DNA from: WLWS01 sp965243105
GTDB lineage: Bacteria; Pseudomonadota; Gammaproteobacteria; Eutrophobiales; Eutrophobiaceae
Direction of reading: 5' to 3'
DNA length: 64,000 bases
Assembly (NCBI GenBank): GCA_965243105.1
Contig: CBDEUC010000003.1
Span: forward strand, 1,736,001-1,800,000
The first letter of the stretch is position 1; each line of letters starts with the position of its first letter. Shown in pieces: positions 34,849-43,722 of this stretch. Both the position numbers and the translations under genes were made by a program. The notes beneath the pieces are model-generated. The model made no database searches, had not been told where the DNA came from, and saw only the letters and a program-made list of their open reading frames with translations.

Positions 34849-35913
34849 ATGTCTCAACCCAGGAATGACCGCCTTTTAAGGGCAATAAAGCGTGAGCCGG
34901 TGGATAAAACGCCGGTGTGGATTATGCGCCAGGCTGGCCGCTACCTGCCCGAGTACCGTGCGACCCGCGAGAAGGCCGGTGACTTCCTCACCCTTTGCAA
35001 GACACCGGAGCTGGCCTGCGAAGTGACCATGCAGCCGCTTGCCCGCTTTGAACTGGATGCCGCCATCCTTTTCTCCGACATACTCACCATTCCCGATGCC
35101 ATGGGCCTGGGCTTGAGCCTGGTTGAAAAAGTCGGCCCGCGCTTTGAGCGCCCGGTGCGTGACCGAGCGGCCATTGAAAAGTTGGGAGTACCGGATCCGG
35201 AAGGGGAGCTTGCCTACGTCACAGACGCGGTGCGGCTGATTAAGAGGGAACTGGATGATGCAGTACCCCTGATTGGTTTTGCTGGTAGCCCCTGGACCCT
35301 GGCTACCTACATGGTCGAAGGAGGCTCCAGCAAGGAATTCAGTATTGCCAAGGGCATGCTTTACGAGGATCCGACAAGCATGCACATGCTGCTCGATCTA
35401 CTGAGTCGCTCAATCACTGATTACCTTAATGCGCAGATCGCCGCCGGGGTAAACCTGGTGATGCTGTTTGATAGCTGGGGTGGCGCGCTGTCCTGGTTCG
35501 GCTACAGCGAATTTTCCCTTGATTACATGAAGCGCATAATCGCCGGCCTCAATGCAAACGAGAATGGTGAGAAAGTCCCGGTGATCCTTTTTACCAAGGG
35601 TGGCGGTCAATGGTTGTCCCGTATCGTCGAGGCAGGCAGTGATGCTATCGGACTTGACTGGACCACGGATATTGGCGAGGCAAGAAAGCTGGTGGGCGAT
35701 CGCGTGGCACTGCAGGGCAACCTCGACACTGCGGTCCTGTATTCAAATCCGGAAGCGATACGCAAGGAAGTTGGCCGCGTGCTGGAATCCTTTGGAGAAG
35801 GCAGCGGGCACATCTTCAACCTCGGTCACGGTATACATCCCGGTATCAATCCTGAACATGTCGCGGTACTTGTTGATGCCGTGCATGAACTCAGCGAGCC
35901 CTACCACCAGTAA
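34849..35913 (+). CDS. hemE: Uroporphyrinogen decarboxylase
   Basis: 354 residues from the ATG at 34849, the same length as E. coli HemE; an upstream TTG would add 18 non-conserved residues. HemE converts uroporphyrinogen III to coproporphyrinogen III in heme synthesis. The N-terminal PVWIMRQAGRYLPEYR with its substrate-binding Arg residues, the ILFSDILTIPDAMGLGL segment and GFAGSPWTLATYMVEGG are all conserved. The stop shares one base with the ATG of the DUF368 gene (TAATG). Confidence 0.97.
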   Translation: MSQPRNDRLLRAIKREPVDKTPVWIMRQAGRYLPEYRATREKAGDFLTLCKTPELACEVTMQPLARFELDAAILFSDILTIPDAMGLGLSLVEKVGPRFERPVRDRAAIEKLGVPDPEGELAYVTDAVRLIKRELDDAVPLIGFAGSPWTLATYMVEGGSSKEFSIAKGMLYEDPTSMHMLLDLLSRSITDYLNAQIAAGVNLVMLFDSWGGALSWFGYSEFSLDYMKRIIAGLNANENGEKVPVILFTKGGGQWLSRIVEAGSDAIGLDWTTDIGEARKLVGDRVALQGNLDTAVLYSNPEAIRKEVGRVLESFGEGSGHIFNLGHGIHPGINPEHVAVLVDAVHELSEPYHQ

Positions 35914-36824
35914 TGAAAGATAAGGTCATTCTCGCGGCAAAGGGCTTTTGCATGGGTGCTGCGGACGTGGTGCCAGGTGTGAGTGGCGGCACCATGGCGT
36001 TTATTCTTGGTATCTACCAGGAACTTATCAACGCCATCAAGTCCTTTGACCGAAAGTGGTTCATGGCGATTCTCACGCTGGACATTAAAACTGTCATTGG
36101 CCGTCCACATTTTTCCCTGGTGATCCCGCTTGGGATAGGGCTGTTCGCCGCGCTGATGTTTTTTACCCGGGTCATCTCCCTGCCAGCTCTCATCGTGTCT
36201 CACCCGGAGCAGGTTTATGGCCTGTTTTTCGGGTTGATCGTCGGCTCCACTATCGTATTACTCAGGGGCATGGAAGCACTCAGGCTGAGCGAATGCGCGA
36301 TGATACTGCCAGGGCTCCTGCTTGGCCTAGTGGTGTTTAACCTTGTACCGACGCAAACGCCTGAAGCCGCCTGGTTCATTTTCCTGTCAGGTGCCTTGGC
36401 CATTTGCGCAATGATACTGCCGGGTATATCAGGTTCCTTTATCCTCCTGATACTCAACAAGTACGCCTACATCTTTAATGCCATCGGGCACTTCAAGTTC
36501 GGGGTGATCATTCCTTTTGCACTGGGCTGCGCAACAGGGCTGCTGTTGTTTGCCAGGCTGCTGTCGTGGTTACTGGAGCACTATTACCGGCGTACCATTC
36601 TTTTTATTGGCGGCCTGCTGCTGTCATCGCTTTATGTTATCTGGCCGTTCCAGGAAAGAGTCTATGAAGTGGTCAGGGGCAAGAGCCGCATGATTTCATC
36701 GTCACCGGTGCTGCCAGCGGAAATCAGCGGGACTGTCATATCCGCCGGTGTATTGCTCATCCTTGGCATCACTATTGTTCTTGCACTGACCTATATCGGG
36801 CAGAAAAAGAAACCTTCTGCTTAA
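35913..36824 (+). CDS. popT: DUF368 protein, PopT-type undecaprenyl phosphate translocase
   Basis: 303 residues with about eight membrane segments. Two related loops carry the family marks: DVVPGVSGGTMAFILGIY near the N-terminus and ILPGISGSFILLILNKY near residue 170, as in a two-fold repeated fold. DUF368/PopT proteins return undecaprenyl phosphate to the cytoplasmic side of the inner membrane for reuse in cell-wall and glycan synthesis. It is coupled to hemE by a one-base overlap. Its stop overlaps that of lnt on the other strand. Confidence 0.87.
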   Translation: MKDKVILAAKGFCMGAADVVPGVSGGTMAFILGIYQELINAIKSFDRKWFMAILTLDIKTVIGRPHFSLVIPLGIGLFAALMFFTRVISLPALIVSHPEQVYGLFFGLIVGSTIVLLRGMEALRLSECAMILPGLLLGLVVFNLVPTQTPEAAWFIFLSGALAICAMILPGISGSFILLILNKYAYIFNAIGHFKFGVIIPFALGCATGLLLFARLLSWLLEHYYRRTILFIGGLLLSSLYVIWPFQERVYEVVRGKSRMISSSPVLPAEISGTVISAGVLLILGITIVLALTYIGQKKKPSA

Positions 36825-38311
36825 ACCTGCTCGTTGGAACTGCTTTCTTTCCTATTCAGGGCAAACACAAGCCCGAGTATCACAAGGCCAAGAAAAATCA
36901 CCGGGTAGTTACCCCAGCGTGCATAGGGTGTGCTGCTGGAAAAGCGTTTTACCTCGGCAGACAGGGTTTCCGGAACAAACTGTGTTGAACGATGCAGTAC
37001 CTGCCCCTTTTCATCGATGATCGCCGAGATGCCATTGTTGGTAGCACGTAGCATGTAGCGGCCTGTTTCAATGGCACGCAGTCGTGCCATTTGCAGCTGC
37101 TGGTGGGGTGCCAGTGAATCACCAAACCAGGCATCGTTGCTGACGTTAACCAGTACATCCGCCTCGGGAAGCGCGGCAATGACATCTTCACCAAAGGCGC
37201 CCTCGTAGCAGATGGAAACGCCGGCGATGAGCTTGTTCGCCTCCAGCACCGGTTTGCTTCTTGTGCCCTTGCTGAAGTTGGACATGGGGATCCGCAGGAA
37301 ATCAAAGATGCCGCCAATCAGGGGCTTGAGTGGCAGGTACTCACCAAAAGGCACAAGGTGGTTCTTGTGATACCAGCTGGTGTTGTCTCCATCAATCATC
37401 ATGATGCTGTTGTAGTAGTCACCGCTGTCACTGTCATTGCTTGGCATACCACTCATGAAAACCACGTCCTGCTTGCGGCTGAGTGCGCGCAGGTTATCAA
37501 GGAAGTCCGCGACATCGGCAGGATAGGCAGGGATGGCGGTTTCCGGCCATATTACGAGATCGCCCTGCCAGTGAAGTTCTGAGAGGGTCATGTAAAGCTC
37601 AAGGGATGGCATGCGCATCTGCGGTTGCCACTTCAGTTCCTGTGGGATGGAAGCCTGTGCGAGGGCGACCACCAGGGTGTCATCTTTTTCATCGCTCCAG
37701 TTGACCTGTTTGAGACCCCATCCCGAAACACCGATCACCACGATTGCGCCGATGGCTACCCAGCGCTTGGTGTCTTTATAGCGAAGTGCGCAAACCAGTA
37801 AGCAGGAGACGAGGATTGTTAACCAGCCAAGACCATACACGCCCAGCACCGGCGCGAATCCGGAAAGGGGTGAGTCCACCTGGCTGTAGCCCATGTTGAG
37901 AAAGGGGAAACCGGTTAGCACCCAGGAACGCGTCCACTCCAGCAAGGCCCAGAGCGCTGGAATGACCAGCAGCAGGTTTAGCAGTTCATTTTTTGCGAAG
38001 TAGCGTCTTGAAAAATAAAAAACCAGTGCAGGATAAAGCGAGATAAAACTTACCAGCAGGGCAGTGGCCATGATGGCAAGCACGATAGTCACGCCACCAA
38101 AGAGGTTAATGCTGATATGCAGCCAGTAAACACCGGTGGCGAACATGCCAAAACCAAAAAGGTAGCCGCCAGCAAACGCCCTTCGCGGTGAGCATTCCCT
38201 GCAAAGGAACACCAGCAGCGCCGGGCAAAGGAAAGCCAGGAAGTAAAAATTAAAGGGCGCAAAGGCAAGGGGTACCAGGGTACCCGCCAGCAGGCAGTAG
38301 AATTGAATCAT
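36821..38311 (-). CDS. lnt: Apolipoprotein N-acyltransferase
   Basis: 496 residues from the ATG at 38311; the open frame extends 28 codons further, but those residues are hydrophilic and the first membrane helix starts at the chosen Met. Lnt adds the third acyl chain to lipoproteins in the inner membrane. After about eight membrane segments comes a nitrilase-type domain with the catalytic triad: Glu in WPETAIPAY, Lys in YHKNHLVPFGEYLPL and Cys in GVSICYEG. In E. coli lnt follows ybeX (corC); here it lies some 6.5 kb from that operon, on the same strand. Confidence 0.95.
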   Translation of the reverse strand: MIQFYCLLAGTLVPLAFAPFNFYFLAFLCPALLVFLCRECSPRRAFAGGYLFGFGMFATGVYWLHISINLFGGVTIVLAIMATALLVSFISLYPALVFYFSRRYFAKNELLNLLLVIPALWALLEWTRSWVLTGFPFLNMGYSQVDSPLSGFAPVLGVYGLGWLTILVSCLLVCALRYKDTKRWVAIGAIVVIGVSGWGLKQVNWSDEKDDTLVVALAQASIPQELKWQPQMRMPSLELYMTLSELHWQGDLVIWPETAIPAYPADVADFLDNLRALSRKQDVVFMSGMPSNDSDSGDYYNSIMMIDGDNTSWYHKNHLVPFGEYLPLKPLIGGIFDFLRIPMSNFSKGTRSKPVLEANKLIAGVSICYEGAFGEDVIAALPEADVLVNVSNDAWFGDSLAPHQQLQMARLRAIETGRYMLRATNNGISAIIDEKGQVLHRSTQFVPETLSAEVKRFSSSTPYARWGNYPVIFLGLVILGLVFALNRKESSSNEQV

Positions 38312-38404
38312 GCAGGGATCATAACAGGGATAAGCTGACTGGTTCCTGCTTTTGTCATAACGCTGAACAGCATGGTTCAGCCACTCTCCAGCCACTTTTC
38401 ATAT

Positions 38405-38481
38405 TTTGTAAGTAGTTTGTAAGTGGGAGACATAGCGCCAGGTCATTACCCTTGCGTTGCTTTTGAAAAAAGAGCGCAAGG
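38405..38481. promoter_or_regulatory. Direct repeats and hairpin upstream of a lipoprotein gene
   Basis: TTTGTAAGT occurs at 38405-38413 and again at 38416-38424, an 11-bp (one helical turn) period typical of tandem response-regulator sites. Downstream, ccttgcg (38450-38456) pairs with cgcaagg (38475-38481), with an inner CTTTT/AAAAG arm. Both lie in the 208-bp divergent gap between lnt and the DUF799 lipoprotein gene. Confidence 0.4.
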
Positions 38482-38519
38482 AAATATTCACCAGGAAAAC
38501 AGCAGAAAGAGGAACCGAT

Positions 38520-39272
38520 ATGAATAATATAAAACACTGGGTTGTATTGGCAGGGGTAATACTGGGGCTTGTTGGCTGTATGGCATCGCCCCAGCAAGGT
38601 GTAGTACGGAAAAATGAAATTGATTACCAGGTTGTTAGCCCGGTCAGGCGCATTGCCATACTTGATATCCCCAACCCGCCTTTCTACTGGATGGGTGAAG
38701 GCACGGGGGCCGGGTCAGTTGCTTTCGGGGTCTGGGGAATGATGGCTGAACTGGCAAATGCCGGAAAGAATTCGCATCTATACGGTGATTTTGATTTTTC
38801 AGACCTTACGAAACAGAGACTGGAGAAAAACCTCGGCGGGTATGGTTACGAGGTAAAAGTTGTAGAGGTAGAAAGAGAGGAAGGCAAGGAAGCTACCCTG
38901 ATGAAAAGCTACGATGACATTGACGCAGGACGTGTTGATGCAATACTGGACGTTGTACCCATCTCGGTGGGTTACAAGGGTGCTAACAGTCTCACCCTGG
39001 CAATACCGGATCTTGCGCCGCACGTCACCGTTGCTGTTCGCCTGGTCTCTGCAAGTTCAAAAGAGGTTATCTATTCAGAGTCATTCAGCTATGGATACCA
39101 GAAGGCACTTGGCGCAACATGGATTAAAGTACCCGATGGCTACCAGGACTACGATAATGTAGATGAACTGAAAGAGGATATGCCGAGGGCAATTGCCGAG
39201 TTGGAAACAGGTGTGTACACGGTAGCCGATATGATTTCCAGCAAGTTGGGCAAACTTAAGCAGTCAGAGTAG
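38520..39272 (+). CDS. DUF799-type lipoprotein
   Basis: 250 residues from the ATG at 38520, preceded by AGAGGA; the frame is open 21 codons further upstream but that part is charged and unsuited to a signal. The signal ends with LVGC (Cys20). VRRIAILDIPNPPFYWMGEGTGAGSVAFGVWGMMAEL and later VTVAVRLVSASSKEVIYSESFSYG suggest a DUF799/GNA1162-like fold related to proteins of outer-membrane lipoprotein assemblies. I see no CsgG- or LPP20-type partner gene next to it. Confidence 0.6.
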   Translation: MNNIKHWVVLAGVILGLVGCMASPQQGVVRKNEIDYQVVSPVRRIAILDIPNPPFYWMGEGTGAGSVAFGVWGMMAELANAGKNSHLYGDFDFSDLTKQRLEKNLGGYGYEVKVVEVEREEGKEATLMKSYDDIDAGRVDAILDVVPISVGYKGANSLTLAIPDLAPHVTVAVRLVSASSKEVIYSESFSYGYQKALGATWIKVPDGYQDYDNVDELKEDMPRAIAELETGVYTVADMISSKLGKLKQSE

Positions 39273-39605
39273 CTCTGTCAGCAGCATAAATTAATATTAA
39301 ATAAAAAGCTTTCATGTGGAAGTTGCATACGCCGTGAACAGTAAAACATCAATCGAAGTAAAAAAAGGTAGCGACAGGCATCACGACCGCAGGTGATAGT
39401 TTAGTTTAAAATATCAGGAGCTTATCTGCTGTTTTTCTTTAAGCAGCCTTTTATGACCAGTGATTTTTCATATAAGGTTAATCGAGCTTCAATGGTAAAG
39501 TAGATTCATGAATGGGTGGCATTCTATGAATATCACGATCAACCGTAAAAAGCCTGCCTGGCCAGGAACGCTGTCTTGCGTCAAGCCGCTAGCGTTTGAA
39601 CCAAC
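39273..39605. other. 333-bp region without a supported gene
   Basis: AT-rich gap between the DUF799 lipoprotein gene and a large membrane protein gene. An open frame of 37 codons begins at 39508 (ATG) and runs into the start of the next gene, but it has no RBS and no recognisable sequence. A short GCTG/CAGC stem near 39428-39448 is followed by a T-rich stretch and might end the upstream transcript. No RNA gene was recognised. Confidence 0.4.
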
Positions 39606-41363
39606 ATGGAATTTATATTAATTACTGTTATCACAGTAGTTTTAACCCTGTCCTTCTATGGAATGGGAGCGATGTTTGTAAAGCTTGCCAGGGAAGAAAT
39701 TGATAATCACACCTTGTTCTTACCCCTGGGCCTTTGCTTTTACATTTTTTGTGGCGGTTTACTTAACGTTCTTTCACTGGCCTACACGGGTGTTCTCGGC
39801 GCGCTCATTTTTACTGGATTGATCCTGTCCGCAAGCAGGCTTAAGAATTACAAAAATGTATTGTTCAAGCCGGGACAAATCTGGGTTTATATCGTTATTG
39901 TTCTGATTACAGTTTTCCAAGTTTATACCCAGACCACGCCAAGTGCATTCAATCTACACGACGACTTCGAAAAGTATTTTGCGCATCCAGTCAGGATGAT
40001 GCAATCAGGTACTCTGGCGGGAAGTCCTTTAAACGCTATTGGCACTGAAGTTATAGGCGGGCAAACAATTATCCATAGCCTGATTTTGACCTTTCTCCCT
40101 GTTAAATATATCAACTATGGGGACAGCATACTCTGCTTGTTCCTGGCTCTTTTGTTGGTAGCATCTCTAAAGAATAAAGATCGGTCACCCCTGCTAATCA
40201 TACTATCCATTATTCTTTTGTATATTATTAACCCGCAATACACCAACATTTCAGCACTATATTCCGCAACCCTGCTTGTTATCACCCTGTTCGTGATTGA
40301 AGATGGCATGGCCAGGCCAAGTTCAATTTTGACAGGTCTTTTATATGCAACAATAATAAGTTTGAAAATTACTTTTCTACCATTCGTGCTGTTTCATTTT
40401 ATGTTGAGCCTGTTTATGAAGCGGGACTTTCAACATGCCCTGTCAATTACAAAGTATACACTCCTGTTTTTTTTACCATGGCTGGTGCTTCATCTGCCTA
40501 CCTATGTGGGAGGCTTGTCAACCGGTTCGAATACGCTCGAGTTTCAATATCAGTTCAAAAAGCTTTTTTCGATGCAGCCCCTGGACTATGGTGGAAGCTT
40601 TATAAAATATTCGTCGCTGGCGATTATTTTGCTGCTCTTGCCCTCTATTGCTTATTTTAAAAGGAAGCAGTTGCAGATTGCTCATCCGTTTAGCGCTGCG
40701 TTTTCTTATTTCTCTATCCTGGTAATTTTTGGTAGCTTGCATTCCGATTACGAAGTCGCCTTACGTTTTGCAATTCCTGTTCTTATTGCTGGTTCTGTCA
40801 CAACTCTGGCAACCACGAACTTGTTGGTGAAGAGTCACATCGTAGAAATAGTGTTGGCAATTATCATGATCCTGGTATTTTTTCCCGAATTTAAGAGCAG
40901 GGCCGAACAGGCGTTTGATTACGGTAATATGCTGTCCTTCAAGAGGTTGGCTACAAACATTCAGTATCTTGAGTACAACGATTACGTGTTAAATGGACAA
41001 AGAAAGGATGAGATAGAAGAGCTCCAGGCAATGATACCAGGTGGTGCTAAAGTACTTGCCTGGGTGATGACTCCATTTTATTTAGACTACTCAACGCATG
41101 ATATAGTTGATGTCGAGCCGGCCGGACTAAACTCGCCGGGAGCTTATTTGCCCGTTGTAGATTACGTGATATGGGAGCACACTGGTTATGCAGTAAGAAC
41201 ACCCACTACCTATCAATACTTGATGAGGAACGAAAGTGCTTATGTGTCATCGAGTGCATACAAGGCCTATAATTTCACACGTTACCTGGAATCAGTCGGG
41301 CAGTCTCACGAGGTTATTTTTAGAAACAATAGCTTTGCAGTATATCGTGTGCAAGAGAGGTGA
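39606..41363 (+). CDS. Large polytopic membrane protein, glycosyltransferase-like
   Basis: 585 residues with about 11-12 membrane segments up to residue 440 and a C-terminal soluble part of about 140 residues. The layout (long loop after the second or third helices with FNLHDDFEKYFAHPVRMMQSG, then a helix bundle) resembles GT-C fold sugar transferases, and the Asp-Asp pair in that loop sits where their catalytic acid lies. No family signature is firm. It is AT-richer than neighbours. No partner glycan genes are adjacent. Confidence 0.6.
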   Translation: MEFILITVITVVLTLSFYGMGAMFVKLAREEIDNHTLFLPLGLCFYIFCGGLLNVLSLAYTGVLGALIFTGLILSASRLKNYKNVLFKPGQIWVYIVIVLITVFQVYTQTTPSAFNLHDDFEKYFAHPVRMMQSGTLAGSPLNAIGTEVIGGQTIIHSLILTFLPVKYINYGDSILCLFLALLLVASLKNKDRSPLLIILSIILLYIINPQYTNISALYSATLLVITLFVIEDGMARPSSILTGLLYATIISLKITFLPFVLFHFMLSLFMKRDFQHALSITKYTLLFFLPWLVLHLPTYVGGLSTGSNTLEFQYQFKKLFSMQPLDYGGSFIKYSSLAIILLLLPSIAYFKRKQLQIAHPFSAAFSYFSILVIFGSLHSDYEVALRFAIPVLIAGSVTTLATTNLLVKSHIVEIVLAIIMILVFFPEFKSRAEQAFDYGNMLSFKRLATNIQYLEYNDYVLNGQRKDEIEELQAMIPGGAKVLAWVMTPFYLDYSTHDIVDVEPAGLNSPGAYLPVVDYVIWEHTGYAVRTPTTYQYLMRNESAYVSSSAYKAYNFTRYLESVGQSHEVIFRNNSFAVYRVQER

Positions 41364-41500
41364 GGTTCATTCTTCGAAATAGATATCCGACTAATACGGC
41401 AAGAACAACGGGCGTAATTATTTATTAACGGGTTACTAACCATACAAATAGTTGTTTTAAATAGACTCGCTCATATTAAAGAACCCAGCGCTTTTAGGTT

Positions 41501-41506
41501 TATAAT
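41501..41506 (+). promoter_or_regulatory. -10 element upstream of the DUF4956 gene
   Basis: A perfect TATAAT 52 bp before the ATG at 41558; TTAAAG 18 bp upstream is a weak -35. The remaining 194-bp gap shows nothing else that could be named. Confidence 0.4.
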
Positions 41507-41557
41507 CGGAGCTTGTTCGTAACTTTAAAAAAATAGTATATTGATTATCGAAACATA

Positions 41558-42325
41558 ATGAATCAAACATTTGAAAAACAGGAATCGCCTGTAAATAACG
41601 AAGATTCTGCAACCTCGGTATTACCCCGAGAGAGCGGGGTTAAGCTATTCAAGCGCCTGGTGCTTTACCATTTTTGTATTGCTCTCGCTCTCGCGCTCAT
41701 CGTAGTTTTTTCTCCTGCATTACTCAAATGGTTACCTATTGGTGGCGTGGGTTCACTGGAAGAAGGCGGTGACATTACCGTTGCATCGGTGATGGCCCAG
41801 CAGGGAGAAGTCAGCAAGTCCGAGCTCATCGGTCCGCTTATCGATGCAACCAGTAAACTGGACCGGCTGGGTTATGCGCGAAAGCTTATCATTGTTCTTA
41901 TTGGAGTCTGGTTACTCATGCTTCCCGTGTTCTGGGTACACCGGGGCATACACCAGGGCGGCATGCACGATCACTCCCTTGATGAGACCATCCTTATTCT
42001 ACCGGGCGTCGTCGCCTCCATCGTGCTGGTCGTACAGCACAGCCTGGCGCTGGCCTTCAGTCTTGCCGGTATTGTTGCAGGCGTTCAGTTCCGCCGCGCG
42101 TTACAGGACACCTTTGATGCCCTTTTCATACTCGTCGCCATCGGCGTGGGTATCGCAGCGGGTGTCGAGGCACTGGAGATTGCCGCGGTGCTCAGCGTGT
42201 TTTTTGCTTACGCTACTTTATACATTGCCATGTTTGGCGATGGCCTGGAAACACACTACAACCTCAAGAAAGAACTGGATAAGAAAGAGAAAAAACGAAG
42301 CCGGAAAAAGACCGGCTCCGCGTAA
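41558..42325 (+). CDS. DUF4956-like membrane protein
   Basis: 255 residues. An N-terminal membrane helix (about 33-55), a periplasmic stretch, then four helices. The LDETILILPGVVASIVLVVQHSLALAFSLAGIVAGVQFRRALQDTFDALFILVAIGVGIAAG region matches the DUF4956 family, often found beside polyphosphate VTC-like or CotH genes; here neither is present. The C-terminus is Lys/Arg-rich and faces the cytoplasm. A 6-bp GC stem near 42299-42317 at the gene end may form part of a terminator. It converges on the M20 gene with a one-base gap. Confidence 0.7.
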   Translation: MNQTFEKQESPVNNEDSATSVLPRESGVKLFKRLVLYHFCIALALALIVVFSPALLKWLPIGGVGSLEEGGDITVASVMAQQGEVSKSELIGPLIDATSKLDRLGYARKLIIVLIGVWLLMLPVFWVHRGIHQGGMHDHSLDETILILPGVVASIVLVVQHSLALAFSLAGIVAGVQFRRALQDTFDALFILVAIGVGIAAGVEALEIAAVLSVFFAYATLYIAMFGDGLETHYNLKKELDKKEKKRSRKKTGSA

Positions 42326-42326
42326 T

Positions 42327-43637
42327 TTATCTTTTTCCCAGCAGCTCCAGTGCCGCCAACGTCATAGCTTCCACGCCGGCCTTGATGCTGGCTTCCGGAT
42401 CAATCTTGAATAGCGGCGAGTGATGCCCGGCCCAGGTGCCGGCCTTGATAATGTCAGCAGGTGTACCGCCTATTTCGAAGTAGACGCTCGGGATCGGCGG
42501 GTCAACGTTGACGAGATCGGGAAAGTCCTCGGCGCCCATGTCTGTTTGATGCCATTTCACAAAGGCATCTTCTCCCATACCTGCCACCATTGCCTTGCGC
42601 ACCCGTTGTGCAAGTACCTCGTCATTGTTCGTTGTGGGGGCACCATCAGGAGAGATAAATACATCGGGAAGCTTGTCTTCCGGCATCCCGGCGGCGCGGG
42701 CGGTTTGCTTTGCGACGCGCTCAATACTCTTTAGCAACAGTGCCCTGGTTGCCTCGCTGTTGGCGCGCACGGTGATATCCAGCCGCGCATGGTCAGCGAT
42801 AACATTGGGCGCGGTGCCGGCTCGAAATGCACCGACAGTAATCAAGGCAGGCTCAATGGGAGAGACTTCGCGGGTGACGATAGATTGCAGCGCGAGTACG
42901 ATCTGGCTACCGATCAGTACCGGGTCACGGCCCTTGTGAGGCGAAGCACCGTGGGTGGCGATGCCATGCACGATGATCTTTACTGTATCTGCACTGGAGT
43001 ACATGAGGCCATTGCTGAAGGCAATTTTCCCTGCCGGATGCCTGGCGATAACGTGCAGGGCAAGGGCATAATCAGGACGGCCCACTTTCTGGTAAAGGCC
43101 ATCGGCCACCATGCCCTTTGCGCCGCCCAGGGCTTCCTCGGCAGGCTGGCCCAGTAGCATTAGCGTGCCACTCCACTTGTCCTTGAGCTCCATCATGCGC
43201 CGTGCGACCCCGATCAGCGAGGTAACGTGCATGTCGTGACCGCAGGCGTGCATCACCGGCATGTCCATGCCTTCGAGGTTTACCTGTCTTGCCTTTGAGG
43301 CATAGGGAAGACCGGTTTTCTCCAGCACGGGAAGTCCATCCATGTCGGCACGGATCAATAATACAGGTCCCTTGCCATTTTCAAACTTGCCTACCAGCCC
43401 GGTCTTGCCGATACCGGTAGTCACGGAAAAACCAAGCGCTTTTAATTCCTTCGCAAGCCTTGCTGCAGTTTTAAATTCCTGCAGAGACAGTTCCGGGTTG
43501 GCATGAAAATGCTCAAAGAGTTTTTGCAGGTAGGGGTAGTCCTTTTCGACGGCGTCTTTCAGTGGAGACGCAACAAGGACTTGAGTGATTGCCAGTGATA
43601 GCAGGCAGGCGACCAGGCTTTTGTAGTTAAAATGCAT
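42327..43637 (-). CDS. M20 family amidohydrolase/aminoacylase, exported
   Basis: 436 residues with a signal peptide (cleavage near VLVASP, residue 23). M20D-type metal sites are visible: HACGHDMHV, the QPAEEALGGAKGM Glu pair, the His of LALHVIARHP and the C-terminal WAGHHSPLF His. The lid domain has THGASPHKGRDPV. These enzymes cleave N-acyl or N-carboxamide bonds of amino acids; many relatives act on hippurate or indole conjugates. The export signal suggests scavenging in the periplasm. Confidence 0.9.
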   Translation of the reverse strand: MHFNYKSLVACLLSLAITQVLVASPLKDAVEKDYPYLQKLFEHFHANPELSLQEFKTAARLAKELKALGFSVTTGIGKTGLVGKFENGKGPVLLIRADMDGLPVLEKTGLPYASKARQVNLEGMDMPVMHACGHDMHVTSLIGVARRMMELKDKWSGTLMLLGQPAEEALGGAKGMVADGLYQKVGRPDYALALHVIARHPAGKIAFSNGLMYSSADTVKIIVHGIATHGASPHKGRDPVLIGSQIVLALQSIVTREVSPIEPALITVGAFRAGTAPNVIADHARLDITVRANSEATRALLLKSIERVAKQTARAAGMPEDKLPDVFISPDGAPTTNNDEVLAQRVRKAMVAGMGEDAFVKWHQTDMGAEDFPDLVNVDPPIPSVYFEIGGTPADIIKAGTWAGHHSPLFKIDPEASIKAGVEAMTLAALELLGKR

Positions 43638-43722
43638 CAGGGGCTCCTCGGTATCAACAATTTTTAGCTTGTATCAGGATACCGAAGTTTTTCGATAAAA
43701 CTAAGCCCGAATGTCGTTCAAC

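Noticed and set aside
39508..39621. 37-codon open frame before the large membrane protein gene
   Set aside because: No RBS, no recognisable sequence, and it overlaps the start of the next gene.
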